Shown here: one piece after another, positions 43,669 to 51,923 of the stretch
How the letters are laid out: each line of letters begins with the position of its first letter
How positions within the stretch are numbered: the first letter of the stretch is position 1
Assembly: GCA_028723425.1 (NCBI GenBank)
Contig: JAQYEZ010000003.1
Location: 1-64,000, forward strand
From: Peptoniphilaceae bacterium
GTDB taxonomy: Bacteria; Bacillota; Clostridia; Tissierellales; Peptoniphilaceae
DNA length: 64,000 bases
Reading direction: 5' to 3'
Notes under the pieces: generated by a model
Told to the model about the DNA's origin: nothing
Database searches by the model: none
What the model saw: the letters and a program-made list of their open reading frames with translations, nothing else
Made by a program: the position numbers and the translations under genes

Positions 43669-44253
43669 ATGAAAGAAGTAGATGCAAGAGGTATAGAATG
43701 CCCAATGCCAGTTATCATGGCAAAAAGACTGGTAAACGAGGGAGAAGAAGAATTTAAGGTTTTTGTAAACGAAAAAATTGCCGTAGAAAATTTAAATAAA
43801 ATGGCAAAACAAGTTAACTACAAAACCAGTGTAAGAGAAAAGGAAAATGGCGAATTTGAACTTTTGTTTGAAAAGTCAGAGTCAGTAGATAAAGATAATC
43901 CAAAAAAGCTTATGGAAAGTGAAGAATATATAGTAGTTTTTGATTCTGATAGTCTGGGAGAAGGCGACAAAGACTTTTCCAAAAAATTGATAGAATCTTT
44001 CCTCCTAGCTCTAACAGAACAAGATAAGTATCCAGAATACCTTATCTGCTACAATAGGGGAGTTTATTTAACAACTGAAAGAGAAAATGCCATAGAGGAT
44101 TTAAAAAAATTGGAAGATAGGGGTGTAAAAGTTCTCTCTTGCGGTCTTTGCCTTGACAATTACGGTCTAAAAGAAAAACCAAAAGTTGGAAAAGTAACAA
44201 ATATGTATGAAATAGTAGGACTTATGACTTCTAAAAGAGTTGTAAGACCCTAA
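43669..44253 (+). CDS. yedF: YedF-family selenium metabolism protein
   Basis: The N-terminal 75 residues are a TusA/SirA-like domain with its carrier cysteine in DARGIECPMPVIMAKR (Cys11). The C-terminal half is DsrE-like, with two cysteines in LSCGLCLDNYGLKEK near residue 157-160. At 194 residues it matches the sulfurtransferase-like protein linked to orphan selD clusters. It probably passes selenium as a persulfide-type perselenide between SelD/desulfurase and the hydroxylase maturation factors. It overlaps the next gene by one base. Confidence 0.9.
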   Translation: MKEVDARGIECPMPVIMAKRLVNEGEEEFKVFVNEKIAVENLNKMAKQVNYKTSVREKENGEFELLFEKSESVDKDNPKKLMESEEYIVVFDSDSLGEGDKDFSKKLIESFLLALTEQDKYPEYLICYNRGVYLTTERENAIEDLKKLEDRGVKVLSCGLCLDNYGLKEKPKVGKVTNMYEIVGLMTSKRVVRP

Positions 44254-44522
44254 TGGAATATATACTTTACACCTTTGAGTCCACAACCGATGCTATGCTT
44301 GCTGAAATGACTGTAACAAATGAAAAAATTAGGGCTAGACTAGTTCCCCTTCTACCTGAAATTGATGCTGGTTGTGGGCTTGCACTTAGGTTTGAAAAAG
44401 ATTTTGATAAAGAAGTGAAAGAGATTTTTTCTAAAAATTCTCTATCATTTCAAAAAAGGTATCGCCTTATTTATGGGGAAAACGAAAGAAAACCAAAGGT
44501 TTTAGAATATGATTTACTTTGA
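44253..44522 (+). CDS. DUF3343 protein of the selenium operon
   Basis: A small soluble protein of 89 residues that recurs next to yedF and selD in selenium-dependent hydroxylase loci. Visible features are a ferredoxin-like alternation of strands and helices (YILYTFESTTDAMLAEM, ARLVPLLPEI) and a single conserved-looking cysteine in IDAGCGLALRF near residue 41. It overlaps yedF by one base and the desulfurase gene by 14, implying coupled synthesis in fixed ratio. No reaction is known. A role as selenium carrier or inhibitor of free sulfide transfer is only a suggestion. Confidence 0.8.
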   Translation: MEYILYTFESTTDAMLAEMTVTNEKIRARLVPLLPEIDAGCGLALRFEKDFDKEVKEIFSKNSLSFQKRYRLIYGENERKPKVLEYDLL

Positions 44523-45642
44523 TAATGCAGCAACAACAATAGATAAGGATAAAAAAGTAATAGAGGCTATAACTTATGCTCTTATGAACAAAAATTTTGC
44601 CAATCCTTCTAGGGGATCCTATAAACTTAGTCAAAATGCCCTTAGAAAGCTTATCGAAATAAGGATGAGCCTTGCGAATTTTTTCGAGTCAAATGATCCC
44701 AAAAAAGTAATCCTTACCCCAAATATTACCTACAGTTTAAATATTATAATTAAAAGTCTATTTAAGAAAGGTGACCATGTGATAAGTAGCCTAGCAGAGC
44801 ATAATTCAGTCCTTAGACCTCTTTATGATTTTGAGACTAGGGGTGGAGAACTTTCTTTTATAGGAATTGATGATAAGTTCAATTTAGAACTTGACCAAAT
44901 CGAAAAACTCATAAAGGAAAATACCAAAGCCCTTGTAATTACTGCGGCATCAAATGTCTCTGGCAAGGTTACAGACTTAAAGAAAGTTTATTCTATTTGC
45001 AAAAAACATAAGCTAAAGTTAATAATTGATGGTGCTCAGCTTGCAGGAGCTTGTGATTTTTCTATGGAAGACTTTGATGATACTATATTTGCCTTTACAG
45101 GTCATAAGGCCCTCCACGGCCCCCAAGGAACGGGAGGCTTTATAATAAAGGGCGATTTTGATTTTGAGCAAGTTTTTTCGGGAGGATCGGGTTTTGATTC
45201 TTTTTCAAAAAAACAACCCCACTCTCTGCCAGACCTCTTTGAACCTGGCACTGCAAACTTGCCTTCTTTTATAGGGCTTGAGGCAGCAATAGAAGTTTTA
45301 AAGGAAAATAAGCCTTATGAGAAGTTAGACAAGCTTACAAGATACCTCTATGAGAATCTAAAAGAAAACAAAAATCTAGACTTTTATACCAGGCTTGAAA
45401 AAATAAACGCCCCAATAGTTTCTTTTAACATCAAAGGTTTTGATGCAAATACCATAAGCCATATTTTAGATTTAAAATATGACATTTGTACAAGGGCGGG
45501 CTCTCATTGTGCCCCACTTTTTCACAAAAGATTTGGCACAAAAAAAAGATCTATTGTTAGATTAAGTCTTTCCCCTTACAACACTAAGGAGGAAATAGAC
45601 TATGTAGTAAAAGCAATAAATGAAATTTCTATACAAAAATAG
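44509..45642 (+). CDS. Class V aminotransferase, cysteine desulfurase-like
   Basis: PLP enzyme that removes sulfur from cysteine or selenium from selenocysteine. The N-terminal motif YFDNAATT is standard; the PLP lysine lies in FTGHKALHGPQGTG (about 204), the active-site cysteine in TRAGSHCAPLFHKRFGT (about 339). At 377 residues it is of SufS/CsdB length. It is last in the selD operon and overlaps DUF3343, so it probably mobilises selenium for SelD or YedF rather than general Fe-S assembly. Sulfur/selenium preference cannot be read from sequence. Confidence 0.9.
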   Translation: MIYFDNAATTIDKDKKVIEAITYALMNKNFANPSRGSYKLSQNALRKLIEIRMSLANFFESNDPKKVILTPNITYSLNIIIKSLFKKGDHVISSLAEHNSVLRPLYDFETRGGELSFIGIDDKFNLELDQIEKLIKENTKALVITAASNVSGKVTDLKKVYSICKKHKLKLIIDGAQLAGACDFSMEDFDDTIFAFTGHKALHGPQGTGGFIIKGDFDFEQVFSGGSGFDSFSKKQPHSLPDLFEPGTANLPSFIGLEAAIEVLKENKPYEKLDKLTRYLYENLKENKNLDFYTRLEKINAPIVSFNIKGFDANTISHILDLKYDICTRAGSHCAPLFHKRFGTKKRSIVRLSLSPYNTKEEIDYVVKAINEISIQK

Positions 45643-45665
45643 CCGCCACAAGGACGGTTATTTTT
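45635..45665. terminator. Bidirectional terminator between the Se and Mo operons
   Basis: AAAAATAGCCG (45635-45645) pairs with CGGTTATTTTT (45655-45665; one A-T/G-T variation) around CCACAAGGA. It is shared by the convergent desulfurase and modC genes and overlaps the modC stop region. Confidence 0.85.
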
Positions 45666-46701
45666 GTAGAAACAATAATTTATTTTTATCAATTTGAAAA
45701 TATAAGTCTTCCTTATTTTTTAAGCTAGTCCACTTTTCTTTATCTATCTCAATCCTTAAAAATCCACCTTTTTTAGAAGCTGCTTTTCTAGCAATTATAG
45801 TATAGCCAAAAAGCTCCTCAATTTCTTCTATAACTTCAAGTTGGTAAGAGTTTATGCCAAGATCTTTATCGCCAAGCTTTATATAAGGACTTCTAATTCC
45901 TATAAAGTCGCTTTTTATACAAGAATCAAGTCTTAATTCAAGATCCCAAGCCTCGGCATAATATAAATCTTTACTTAGATGTTTTAAGCTTGTAAAGTTT
46001 TTACAGCCTGAAAGTTCAGCAGCAGAAAGAGTTTCTGGATTTTTGAAAAGCTCTTCTGTCTTTTTCATTTTTTCAGCTTTGCCCTTATTCATCACAACTA
46101 TAGAATCGCACATTCTATAGGCTTCATCCATATCGTGTGAAACAAATAGGGTTTGTATTTTATATTTTTCTATGGTCTTTTTTATATCTAACTCAATAGT
46201 CCACCTTAGGTATTGATCTATAGCAGAATAAGGTTCATCGAGTATCAAAAGTTCGGCATCATTTACCAAGATTCTTGCAAGGGCTGCCCTTTGCTTTTCT
46301 CCTCCAGAAATTTGTGTCGGATACTTATCTTTTACTGCTAAAAGATTTAATTCTTGTAATTTTTGCCCAACAATAGCATTAAAATCGCAATCCTTATTTC
46401 TAATTCCTGCAGCTATATTTTCATAGACAGTCATATTGGGAAAGAGAGCATAGTCTTGGAAGAGATAACCTATTAATCTATCTTGAACTTTTAAGTTTAT
46501 CTTTTTTTCAGAGTCAAACAAAACCCTATCGTTTAATACAATTCTTCCCCTATCAGGCCTTACTATACCCGATATGCATTTGAGACTTAAGCTTTTTCCA
46601 GATCCCGAAGCTCCTAAAATTCCTAGAACCCCTTCTTTACTTTTAAAATCTACATCCAAAACAAAACTTCCAAAGTCTTTATATATATTTACTTCTAACA
46701 T
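45658..46701 (-). CDS. modC: Molybdate ABC transporter ATP-binding protein
   Basis: Cytosolic ATPase of molybdate uptake. Walker A is GILGASGSGKSLSL (about 30-43), signature QISGGEKQRAALARIL, Walker B LLILDEPYSAID, and H-loop FVSHDMDEAY. The C-terminal ~110 residues form a regulatory TOBE/Mop-like region (SCIKSDFIGIRSPYIKLGDKDLGIN) that senses molybdate in related proteins. At 347 residues it is normal. It lies one base after modB. It is the last gene of the molybdenum operon feeding the two hydroxylases. Confidence 0.93.
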   Translation of the reverse strand: MLEVNIYKDFGSFVLDVDFKSKEGVLGILGASGSGKSLSLKCISGIVRPDRGRIVLNDRVLFDSEKKINLKVQDRLIGYLFQDYALFPNMTVYENIAAGIRNKDCDFNAIVGQKLQELNLLAVKDKYPTQISGGEKQRAALARILVNDAELLILDEPYSAIDQYLRWTIELDIKKTIEKYKIQTLFVSHDMDEAYRMCDSIVVMNKGKAEKMKKTEELFKNPETLSAAELSGCKNFTSLKHLSKDLYYAEAWDLELRLDSCIKSDFIGIRSPYIKLGDKDLGINSYQLEVIEEIEELFGYTIIARKAASKKGGFLRIEIDKEKWTSLKNKEDLYFQIDKNKLLFLQK

Positions 46702-46702
46702 C

Positions 46703-47374
46703 CTAGGCTCTTTTCTTTCCGTAATTGTTGGCTTCTAGTAAGTTTATTATTAAAAGGATAAAAAGTGATATTAAAATATTTATAAACACCCATTTGTAGG
46801 CAAGATCATCTTGACCTACTCTCCAAAATTGATAAACACTTGTCGAAATTGTAGCGGTTTTTCCTGGTATGAATCCACTTACCATGCTGGTTGCTCCATA
46901 TTCTCCAAGGGCTCTTGCAAAAGAGAGTACAAGTCCTGCCAAGACTCCTTTTTTTGAACAAGGCATCATCACTTTCCAAAAAATCCAAGTATTGCTTTTA
47001 CCTAGAGTTTGGGCTGCATATTTTAAATTTATGTCAAAAGATTCAAAAGCTCCTCTGGCAGTCCTGTACATAAGGGGAAATGTTACTATAACTGTTGCAA
47101 TTATTGCAGAATACCACTTCATTATCAAATTTAAGTCAAATAAGTCTTTTAGTGCCCCTCCAAAAAAACTATTTGGTCCTAAAGCTTTTATTATAAAGAA
47201 TCCTATAACAGTTGGTGGAAGAACTAGGGGCAAGGTAAAAATCACATCGCAAATTCCCTTTAAAGTAGGCTTTAATTTTTTTACATAATAGGCAAAAAAT
47301 ATGCCCAAGAAAAAGGTAATAATTGATGATATTATAGCAATTCTTATAGAATTATATAGTGGAAAATAGTCCAT
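46703..47374 (-). CDS. modB: Molybdate ABC transporter permease
   Basis: Membrane channel for molybdate with about five hydrophobic segments (IAIISSIITFFLGIFFAYY, VIFTLPLVLPPTVIGFFI, ISLFILLIINLL). The ATPase-docking loop is RALGEYGATSMVSGFIPG, the characteristic ModB EAA region. At 223 residues it is typical. It lies 8 bases after modA and 1 base before modC. Confidence 0.94.
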   Translation of the reverse strand: MDYFPLYNSIRIAIISSIITFFLGIFFAYYVKKLKPTLKGICDVIFTLPLVLPPTVIGFFIIKALGPNSFFGGALKDLFDLNLIMKWYSAIIATVIVTFPLMYRTARGAFESFDINLKYAAQTLGKSNTWIFWKVMMPCSKKGVLAGLVLSFARALGEYGATSMVSGFIPGKTATISTSVYQFWRVGQDDLAYKWVFINILISLFILLIINLLEANNYGKKRA

Positions 47375-47382
47375 AGCTAAAA

Positions 47383-48252
47383 CTATTTAATTGGGGTAAA
47401 TCCAGCTTTCTCAAAAATTTCACTAGCCTTATCTGTTTTTAAGAAGTCTAAGAATTTTTGAGCATCTTCTTTGTTCTTGCTATTTTCTAAAACAGCTGCA
47501 GGATAGATAACCTTGTTATCAAGCATAGAATCATCAGCTTCTGCAACTACTTGTAGGTTAAATGCTTTAGCATCTGTTGCATATATAATTCCTGCGTCAA
47601 CTGTATTTTCACTTACCCAAGAAGCAACTTCTCTTACATTTGAGCCAAGAGTTACTTTTGGTTTTACTGCGTCAAATATTCCTAAATTTTTAAGAATTTC
47701 TTCTGAATATTGACCTACAGGTACATCTTCATTACCAAGAGCTATAGTTTTTACCTTATCTGTGTTCAAATCTTCAAACTTTTCTATATTATTTTTATTA
47801 CCTTCACTAACTACTAAGCAAACCTTATTTTCTAATAAGTCTACTCTAGAATTTGAGTCGATGCCTACTTTTCCACCGTATTCTTCATTTTTTGGATCAA
47901 GTTCATTCATTTGTTTTTGGGCAGCAGAAATAAATAAATCAACATCTGCTCCTTCTTCTATTTGAGTTTTTAAAGTTCCAGACGAATCAAAGTTAAAGGT
48001 TAAATTTACACCGTAATTTTCTTTTTCATATGCAGTTTTTAATTCATCCAACACATCAGTTAGAGATGCTGCTGCAAATACAACTATGTCTTTTTTCTCT
48101 TTGCTTGTTGTATTTGTGCTTTCTTGGCTTGTAGAAGAAACTGGTGTAATTTTTTCTGTACTGCTATTATCTTTCTCCTTTGATCCACATCCTGCAAAAT
48201 TTAATACCATTGCAAGAGTAAATAAACCAATTGTTGTCTTTTTTAAATTCAT
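47383..48252 (-). CDS. modA: Molybdate-binding lipoprotein
   Basis: Extracellular receptor delivering molybdate to ModBC. The N-terminus is a lipoprotein signal (FTLAMVLNFAGCGS, cysteine near residue 22), followed by a serine/threonine-rich linker. The ModA domain starts VFAAASLTDVLDEL and continues through FDSSGTLKTQIEEGADVDLFISAA. I choose the ATG at 48252: the track's earlier ATG contains the AAGGAGA ribosome site. This gives 289 residues. It lies 44 bases after the MOSC gene. Confidence 0.93.
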   Translation of the reverse strand: MNLKKTTIGLFTLAMVLNFAGCGSKEKDNSSTEKITPVSSTSQESTNTTSKEKKDIVVFAAASLTDVLDELKTAYEKENYGVNLTFNFDSSGTLKTQIEEGADVDLFISAAQKQMNELDPKNEEYGGKVGIDSNSRVDLLENKVCLVVSEGNKNNIEKFEDLNTDKVKTIALGNEDVPVGQYSEEILKNLGIFDAVKPKVTLGSNVREVASWVSENTVDAGIIYATDAKAFNLQVVAEADDSMLDNKVIYPAAVLENSKNKEDAQKFLDFLKTDKASEIFEKAGFTPIK

Positions 48253-48296
48253 AATTTTCTCCTTCATATAACTATTTTTTACTTTTTAAACACTTT

Positions 48297-48728
48297 CTAA
48301 CCAATAATTTCTATTTGGTCCCCTACTTTTATTTTTCCACCTTTTTTTACTATAGTAAAGATCCCTTCACTAGGCATAATGCACTCTCCCACCTTTTGTT
48401 TAATAGCACAGCCCTTGTGACATTCTTTACCAATTTGACTTACTTCTTGTATTGTTTCTCCAATTTTTATTTTAGTTCCTACTGCAAGCTTGTGTAGGAT
48501 GATGCCCTCGGTTGTAATATTTTCGGCGAAATCTCCATTTTTTAAAACAGGGATTTCTTTTTTCATCTTATCTATAGATTCCTTAGCCAAGAGGGAAACT
48601 TGCCTATGCCATTTACCAGCATGAGCATCCCCCTCCAAGCCGTAATCTTCTATAAAAATACCTTCTTCTTGCGGTATTTTAATTACGCCTTTTTTTTCTG
48701 ATTTATTAATTGAAATAACTCTTGCCAT
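48297..48728 (-). CDS. MOSC domain protein
   Basis: Small cofactor-binding protein of the MOSC (molybdenum cofactor sulfurase C-terminal) family, 143 residues. Motifs are IEDYGLEGDAHAGKWHRQVSLL, GDFAENITTEGI, and the conserved cysteine region IGKECHKGCAIK near residue 100-108. MOSC proteins bind molybdopterin and may carry sulfur or selenium to it. In this operon, between moaC-mogA and modA, it could take part in forming the chalcogen ligand that the hydroxylases need; this is inference. It lies 6 bases after moaC-mogA. Confidence 0.88.
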   Translation of the reverse strand: MARVISINKSEKKGVIKIPQEEGIFIEDYGLEGDAHAGKWHRQVSLLAKESIDKMKKEIPVLKNGDFAENITTEGIILHKLAVGTKIKIGETIQEVSQIGKECHKGCAIKQKVGECIMPSEGIFTIVKKGGKIKVGDQIEIIG

Positions 48729-48734
48729 ATAACC

Positions 48735-49691
48735 TCAATGTTGTTTTATATCTCCACTTAATATATCAAGCCCATGACCAAGGCTAGGAAGGATTGCATA
48801 TATACTTTCCTTAACCGCTCTTGGAGACCCGGGTAAATTTATTATCAAAGAATTTTTTCTTATCCCACTTGTCGCTCTGGAAAGCATCCAGTTGTTTGTT
48901 TTTTCTTTAGAGTAAAGTCTTATTGCATCAGAGATTGAAGAAGCAGACCTTTCTATTACTGCTTCTGTTGCCTCTGGAGTAACATCTCTTTTACTAAAGC
49001 CTGTTCCCCCTGAGGTAAAAATTAAAGCCATATTTTTCTCATCTGCCAAATATATTAGCTCATTTTTGATATCTTCTATATTATCAGGGACTATCTTTGA
49101 ATAAGTTAGCCTATAATTATCAGGCATGGCTTCTTTGAAAGAATCTATCACTAAGTCCTTATTTTCTCCGCTTGCCCTAGTATCGCTAGCCACTATTACT
49201 CCATATTCATATATCTTTTCATTTAAAGATTCATGTTTAAAATGACCAGACTTGCCCCCAGTTTTTTCTACCAAATAAATCTTTTCTATAGACATAGATT
49301 TATCCATAGACTTGCACATATCATAAACAGTAAGTAGACCACAAGAAACTCCTGTCAAAGCTTCCATCTCTACCCCAGTTTTCCCTTCGCATTTAACCCT
49401 AACATCGCAATATAAAAATGTATCTTCAAAATAAAAATCTACCTTTACTGAATTTAAAAGTAAGCTATGGGTCATAGGTATTATAGTCGGAGTATTTTTT
49501 ACCCCTTGAATAGCTGCAACTTGTGCTATAGCAAGGACATCTCCCTTTTTTATTTTTTCATTTTTTATAGCTTCTATAGTCTCTTTTTTTAACTTTATGT
49601 ATCCTCTGGCAAAAGCCTCTCTAATAGTCTTACTCTTGTCAGAAATATCAACCATTTGACCCCTGCCATTTTCATCAAGATGAGTAAACAT
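48735..49691 (-). CDS. MoaC-MogA/MoaB fusion protein
   Basis: Two steps of molybdopterin synthesis in one 318-residue chain. Residues ~1-155 are MoaC (GRGQMVDISDKSKTIREA, VKNTPTIIPMTHSLLL, KTGVEMEALTGVSCGLLTVYDMCK), which makes cyclic pyranopterin monophosphate with MoaA. Residues ~165-318 are MogA/MoaB (IVASDTRASGENKD, FTSGGTGFSKRDVTPEAT, INLPGSPRAVKE), which adenylylates molybdopterin before metal insertion. It directly abuts moaA without a gap and lies 6 bases before the MOSC gene. Confidence 0.93.
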   Translation of the reverse strand: MFTHLDENGRGQMVDISDKSKTIREAFARGYIKLKKETIEAIKNEKIKKGDVLAIAQVAAIQGVKNTPTIIPMTHSLLLNSVKVDFYFEDTFLYCDVRVKCEGKTGVEMEALTGVSCGLLTVYDMCKSMDKSMSIEKIYLVEKTGGKSGHFKHESLNEKIYEYGVIVASDTRASGENKDLVIDSFKEAMPDNYRLTYSKIVPDNIEDIKNELIYLADEKNMALIFTSGGTGFSKRDVTPEATEAVIERSASSISDAIRLYSKEKTNNWMLSRATSGIRKNSLIINLPGSPRAVKESIYAILPSLGHGLDILSGDIKQH

Positions 49692-50639
49692 TTATCCTCC
49701 AATCCTGTTCATACTTTCTACAATACTTCTTCCATCTTCAAGCCTATGTTTTAAAGGTTTTATCTTTAAAGCTTCTTCTATAAAAGGCCTAATATCTTCC
49801 CCTTTCCTTAAAGGAGTTTTTAAATCAATAAGCCTATCGCTATGAAGACAAGCCTTTAGGTAACCATCACTTGTAAGTCTAAGCCTATTACAAGACTTGC
49901 AAAATTTATGGGATATCGGCTCTATAAAACCAACCCTTCCCTTTGCTCCTTCAAGTTTATATAAACTTGCTGGAGAGGAAGGGTCTTTGTTATCTATTTT
50001 CCTTAAATTTGTATTTTCTATAATATCATCGCAAGATAAAAATTTATCCTTGGCATATGATGCTGTAGGACCTATTGGCATAACTTCAATAAATCTTACA
50101 TCTATATCATACTGGTAAGTTAAATTTAAAAAATCATTTATTTCCTTTTCATTAATTCCCTTTAGTAGAACAGTGTTAAGCTTTATACCAAGACCCACAT
50201 CTGCTGCAGCTTTTATGCCATCAAGCACATCTTTCAAATCGCCACCTGTTAGGTCTTTAAAAGTTTTTGGATTTAGGGTATCTAGGGATACATTTACCCT
50301 ATCAAGACCTGCTTTTTTTAAGCTATAGGCCTTATCTTTTAACAAGGAGGCGTTGGTAGTCATTGCCAAATCCTTTATCTTTTCCAAAGATCCCAAAGAT
50401 TCAACAAAATTTACTACACCCTTTCTAATAAGAGGCTCCCCACCAGTTATTCTTATCTTATCTATTCCATTTTCGACAAAAAGATGGGCTATATAATAAA
50501 TCTCTTCAAAAGTTAATATTTCTGACCTAGGTTTTTTGTAAATTCCATCCTTAGGCATACAGTACTTACACCTAAAATTGCACAAATCTGTAAGTGAAAT
50601 TCTAAGATAATTAATATTTCTATTAAAATTATCTAACAT
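49692..50639 (-). CDS. moaA: GTP 3',8-cyclase (radical SAM)
   Basis: First enzyme of molybdopterin synthesis, rearranging GTP with SAM. The N-terminal [4Fe-4S] motif is LTDLCNFRCKYCMPKDG (about 18-34) and the C-terminal cluster FCKSCNRLRLTSDGYLKACL (about 246-265). The chain ends RIGG, the flexible GG tail required by MoaA. At 315 residues it is normal. It leads the molybdenum operon. moaD, moaE and moeA/mobA are not in the window. Confidence 0.95.
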   Translation of the reverse strand: MLDNFNRNINYLRISLTDLCNFRCKYCMPKDGIYKKPRSEILTFEEIYYIAHLFVENGIDKIRITGGEPLIRKGVVNFVESLGSLEKIKDLAMTTNASLLKDKAYSLKKAGLDRVNVSLDTLNPKTFKDLTGGDLKDVLDGIKAAADVGLGIKLNTVLLKGINEKEINDFLNLTYQYDIDVRFIEVMPIGPTASYAKDKFLSCDDIIENTNLRKIDNKDPSSPASLYKLEGAKGRVGFIEPISHKFCKSCNRLRLTSDGYLKACLHSDRLIDLKTPLRKGEDIRPFIEEALKIKPLKHRLEDGRSIVESMNRIGG

Positions 50640-50663
50640 GTTACAGCCCCTTTCTGTTTAATT

Positions 50664-50692
50664 GTAATAATGATAACATAAGCTTTAACTTT
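50664..50692 (-). promoter_or_regulatory. moaA operon promoter
   Basis: On the minus strand TTGTAA, 17 bases, then TATCAT form a promoter within ~25-50 bases of the moaA ATG. The remaining leader is too short to hold a Moco riboswitch. Confidence 0.5.
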
Positions 50693-50713
50693 TTACAATG
50701 ATTTTTGTTATCA

Positions 50714-50745
50714 ATAAATCTATAAAAAATTTTTATAAATCTATA
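50714..50745. repeat. Direct repeats upstream of the moaA promoter
   Basis: ATAAATCTATA occurs at 50714-50724 and again at 50735-50745, 21 bases apart, with a partial third copy (TTATCTATAA) about 20 bases further. Helical-phase spacing suggests an operator, for example for molybdate control, but no ModE gene is in the window. Confidence 0.4.
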
Positions 50746-50826
50746 GGTTCTTATTTATCTATAATTTTTCCCCTTATCTACTTGTAACTTTTATTTAAAT
50801 TTAAAAAACTAATACAACTTTCTAAA

Positions 50827-50848
50827 AAAGCCCCCAAAAGGGAGCTTT
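50827..50848 (-). terminator. Terminator of the DUF2089-DUF4097 operon
   Basis: AAAGCCCCC and GGGAGCTTT form a stem with loop AAAA; on the minus strand the hairpin is followed by TTTTAGAAAG. It lies 11 bases beyond the stop codon. Confidence 0.85.
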
Positions 50849-50858
50849 AAAAACTTTA

Positions 50859-51923
50859 TTATTTAACTATTATCTTACCAAAACCAGATTTTAGGTCCAT
50901 ACTTAGGTCTGTTTTTTCTGGATTTGTTGAAACTTGATAACCTTCTTTTCTTTGGATTTTGTTTTTAAACTTATCAGAAATTGAATGATTGGTTGATTTT
51001 ACTAGAGCAGAAACATCTCCTTCAAAGCCTTCTGTATCAACTATCAAAGTTCCAAAACCAGAGTTTAAAGAAATTTCAGATATTTTTAAAAGTTTTGCAA
51101 GTCTTATAGAACCAGATTGGGAATTTACTGCAAGTTTTTCTGAATTTATACCATCAACCCTTACAGAACCATTTACAGCCGATACGTTAACCTCATTTCC
51201 TGAAATATTTGTTAAATTTACAGATCCATTAATATTATCAACATCTAGGCTACCATTGGTATTTTTAATTTCGATCTTTCCATTTACATTCTTAATAGAA
51301 ACTGATCCTGCAGAATTTTCTAGAGAAATTCTTCCGTTAACACTTTCCAGGATAGTATTTGAAAAATCTACTCCTTTAATATCTACTTCTCCATTTACAG
51401 TATTTATAGCAAGCTCATCGTAAATATTTGATCCAAGAAGCAGTTTAATATTTGCTGATGCGTTGTAATTTTTGTATTCTGGATTAACTCTTATAGAAAG
51501 TTGGCCATCTTCTACATTTAGCAAAAGATAATCAGAAACTTCTTCGACCTTGTCTTTAAAATATATTTTTTCTTTGACCAAAATAAAATTATCTTGGGCT
51601 CTTTGAATTTCTATATCTCCATTAATAAGATTTACCGAAATTTCTTTGACTTCATCTTCAATTTTTGTTTCATTTTCCATAGAAACTGAATTGATGTGAT
51701 AAATATTGTTGGGATTTGTCATAGAATCAAAATCTATATTAGAAATAGTTTGACTAGTTTTTTTGATCACTTTTTCCAAAGAAGAGCTAATTTTATTTAT
51801 CAAGCTATCTTCGTCTTTGTCCTTTTTGTTATTTCCTACAGCTTCTAAAAGTTCGCTTGCTTCATCAACGTTTATCTTGCCTTCTTTTAGCATTTCCAAA
51901 ATCATTTGTCTTTCTTCACTCAT
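50859..51923 (-). CDS. DUF4097 beta-repeat protein with N-terminal YvlB-like helical domain
   Basis: A 354-residue protein of unknown reaction. Residues 1-30 form a short helical module (RQMILEMLKEGKINVDEASELLEAVG). From ~90 it has a right-handed beta-helix-like run of repeats with spaced small residues (ISLENSAGSVSIKNVNGKIEI, SLDVDNINGSVNL). No signal peptide is visible. DUF4097 proteins often accompany membrane-stress regulators. Its start overlaps the DUF2089 stop by 8 bases, and its N-terminal module is similar to the C-terminus of that protein. Confidence 0.8.
   Translation of the reverse strand: MSEERQMILEMLKEGKINVDEASELLEAVGNNKKDKDEDSLINKISSSLEKVIKKTSQTISNIDFDSMTNPNNIYHINSVSMENETKIEDEVKEISVNLINGDIEIQRAQDNFILVKEKIYFKDKVEEVSDYLLLNVEDGQLSIRVNPEYKNYNASANIKLLLGSNIYDELAINTVNGEVDIKGVDFSNTILESVNGRISLENSAGSVSIKNVNGKIEIKNTNGSLDVDNINGSVNLTNISGNEVNVSAVNGSVRVDGINSEKLAVNSQSGSIRLAKLLKISEISLNSGFGTLIVDTEGFEGDVSALVKSTNHSISDKFKNKIQRKEGYQVSTNPEKTDLSMDLKSGFGKIIVK

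Noticed and set aside
16237-45642. CRISPR array or prophage within the island
   Set aside because: No regularly spaced repeats, no integrase, and no phage structural genes were seen.
46869-47288. 139-codon plus-strand ORF opposite modB
   Set aside because: It is the antisense shadow of modB; modB has clear family motifs and operon position.
50640-50858. Moco riboswitch upstream of moaA
   Set aside because: A promoter with good spacing lies so close to the start codon that the leader is only a few tens of bases and no large structured RNA fits.
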